A stretch of 38,126 nucleotides of DNA from a virus. The stretch lies in IMG/VR virus record IMGVR_UViG_3300045918_000228, positions 1-38,126 of that record. The stretch is one strand, 5' to 3'. The position numbers and the translations under genes were made by a program. Under the pieces are notes generated by a model. The model ran no database searches and was not told the DNA's origin. It saw only the letters and a list, made by a program, of their open reading frames with translations. Positions 37,611 to 38,126 of this stretch are shown here, piece by piece (within the stretch, counting starts at the first letter, position 1; each line of letters begins with the position of its first letter).

Positions 37611-38126
37611 ATGTTAGTCGGACAACTCCAGCCAGGGCAGTGTGTTTCAGATCAGCCTGAAGATAATTTTTCAGCTTCAATATATCCCAGTGGCGTACCG
37701 ACAGTCAGTGGCGGCAAGTTGGCGGTAGCAAATATTCCCATCGGCGGCGTTGCGTATGCTTCGCTTGGCACGAACACAGCGGACATTGCAGGCCAACTGT
37801 GGATTACCGATATTTTCATCCCGAACAAAAAGACTATCACTGGAATTGGCTTCCTTCAAGGGGCGACAGCTACGACAGATAAAGTGATGGTTGGAATTTA
37901 CAACGCCCAAGGCGTTTTTATTGCCGCTTCTGCTGTTGCCGGTGTTCTTCTTTCAGGCGCATCAACATTCCAAAAGCAAGCATTGGTTGTACCTGCGGCT
38001 AACCCATCAATTTACGGCGGTTCGACTGGAATTACACTACCCGGCCCAGCGCAATACTTCATCGCGGTACAAGGTAACGGAACGGCAGCAGGCGCGATAG
38101 CGACTATTGCAGCATCGACATACCTT
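37611..38126 (+). CDS. 5' part of virion protein gene that crosses the contig ends
   Basis: 172 codons to the end of the window; with 128-235 from the start of the window, the full gene is 207 residues. It starts LVGQLQPGQCVSDQPEDNFS and is rich in Gly, Ala, Val and Thr, with the segment LWITDIFIPNKKTITGIGFL in a likely beta-sandwich. There is no strong SD; AAGAGGCG lies 3-10 bases upstream. It is the first gene after P3, placed before scaffold and capsid. A surface or head-fibre role is inferred. Confidence 0.75.
   Translation, partial: MLVGQLQPGQCVSDQPEDNFSASIYPSGVPTVSGGKLAVANIPIGGVAYASLGTNTADIAGQLWITDIFIPNKKTITGIGFLQGATATTDKVMVGIYNAQGVFIAASAVAGVLLSGASTFQKQALVVPAANPSIYGGSTGITLPGPAQYFIAVQGNGTAAGAIATIAASTYL
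38000..38126. repeat. Terminal direct repeat, right copy (assembly overlap)
   Basis: Identical to 1-127, 127 bases. See the left copy. The non-redundant genome is 37,999 bp. Confidence 0.95.

Overview
This window is the complete genome of a small lytic-looking tailed phage of podovirus type. It is circular or circularly permuted, with 37,999 unique bases: the first 127 bases (1-127) are repeated exactly at the end (38000-38126), so one structural gene runs across the contig ends. A Gram-negative host is suggested by a lipoprotein spanin candidate, Sec-type leader peptides and proteobacterial-type attC sites. I found no integrase, no cI-like repressor, no DNA or RNA polymerase and no tRNA gene.

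Layout. Right arm, + strand, reading across the contig ends: 30863-37222 holds a promoter with a short structured RNA, a small membrane protein, about 0.9 kb of structured-looking noncoding DNA, packaging genes (large terminase 32516-34336, portal 35558-37222) and small genes. Next come a self-contained unit for a 17-residue basic peptide (37311-37364), then the structural operon from promoter 37551: a virion protein across the contig ends, scaffold and major capsid (857-2446), adaptor and tail nozzle (4065-7190), ejection-type proteins (7546-11800), fibre and tailspike (12843-16464), and lysis genes (17146-18464). A strong terminator at 18485-18540 closes the arm.

Left arm, - strand, from about 30.75 kb down to 18.68 kb: a recombination/replication block (RadC-like protein, RecE/PDDEXK exonuclease, Sak4-like ATPase, RusA resolvase), small unknown genes, then an accessory region.

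The accessory region, about 19.4-25.4 kb, is the most striking part. It is built like an integron cassette array. About a dozen attC-like recombination sites separate single genes or short gene groups: two DNA methyltransferases, an HNH protein, a Gp49-like protein, an AlpA-like regulator and small zinc-ribbon proteins. In six of twelve cassettes the 7-base left boundary is the exact complement of the inner core of that cassette's own attC, and in three more it differs at one base. That is the signature expected if each unit entered as a circle cut by an integron integrase. All attC sites point along the + strand while all cassette genes are on the - strand, so the genes read with the phage early operon and the attC sites lie in their 5' leaders. 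Many of the genes take their stop codon from attC DNA. No integrase gene is present, so recombination would have to be supplied in trans.

Other notable items are a cytosine methyltransferase overprinted by a 276-codon second frame, three promoters of identical architecture, a 21-bp hairpin RNA, a repeated regulatory or peptide-coding module, a possible +1 frameshift gene and G/Y-rich beta modules shared by three consecutive virion proteins.
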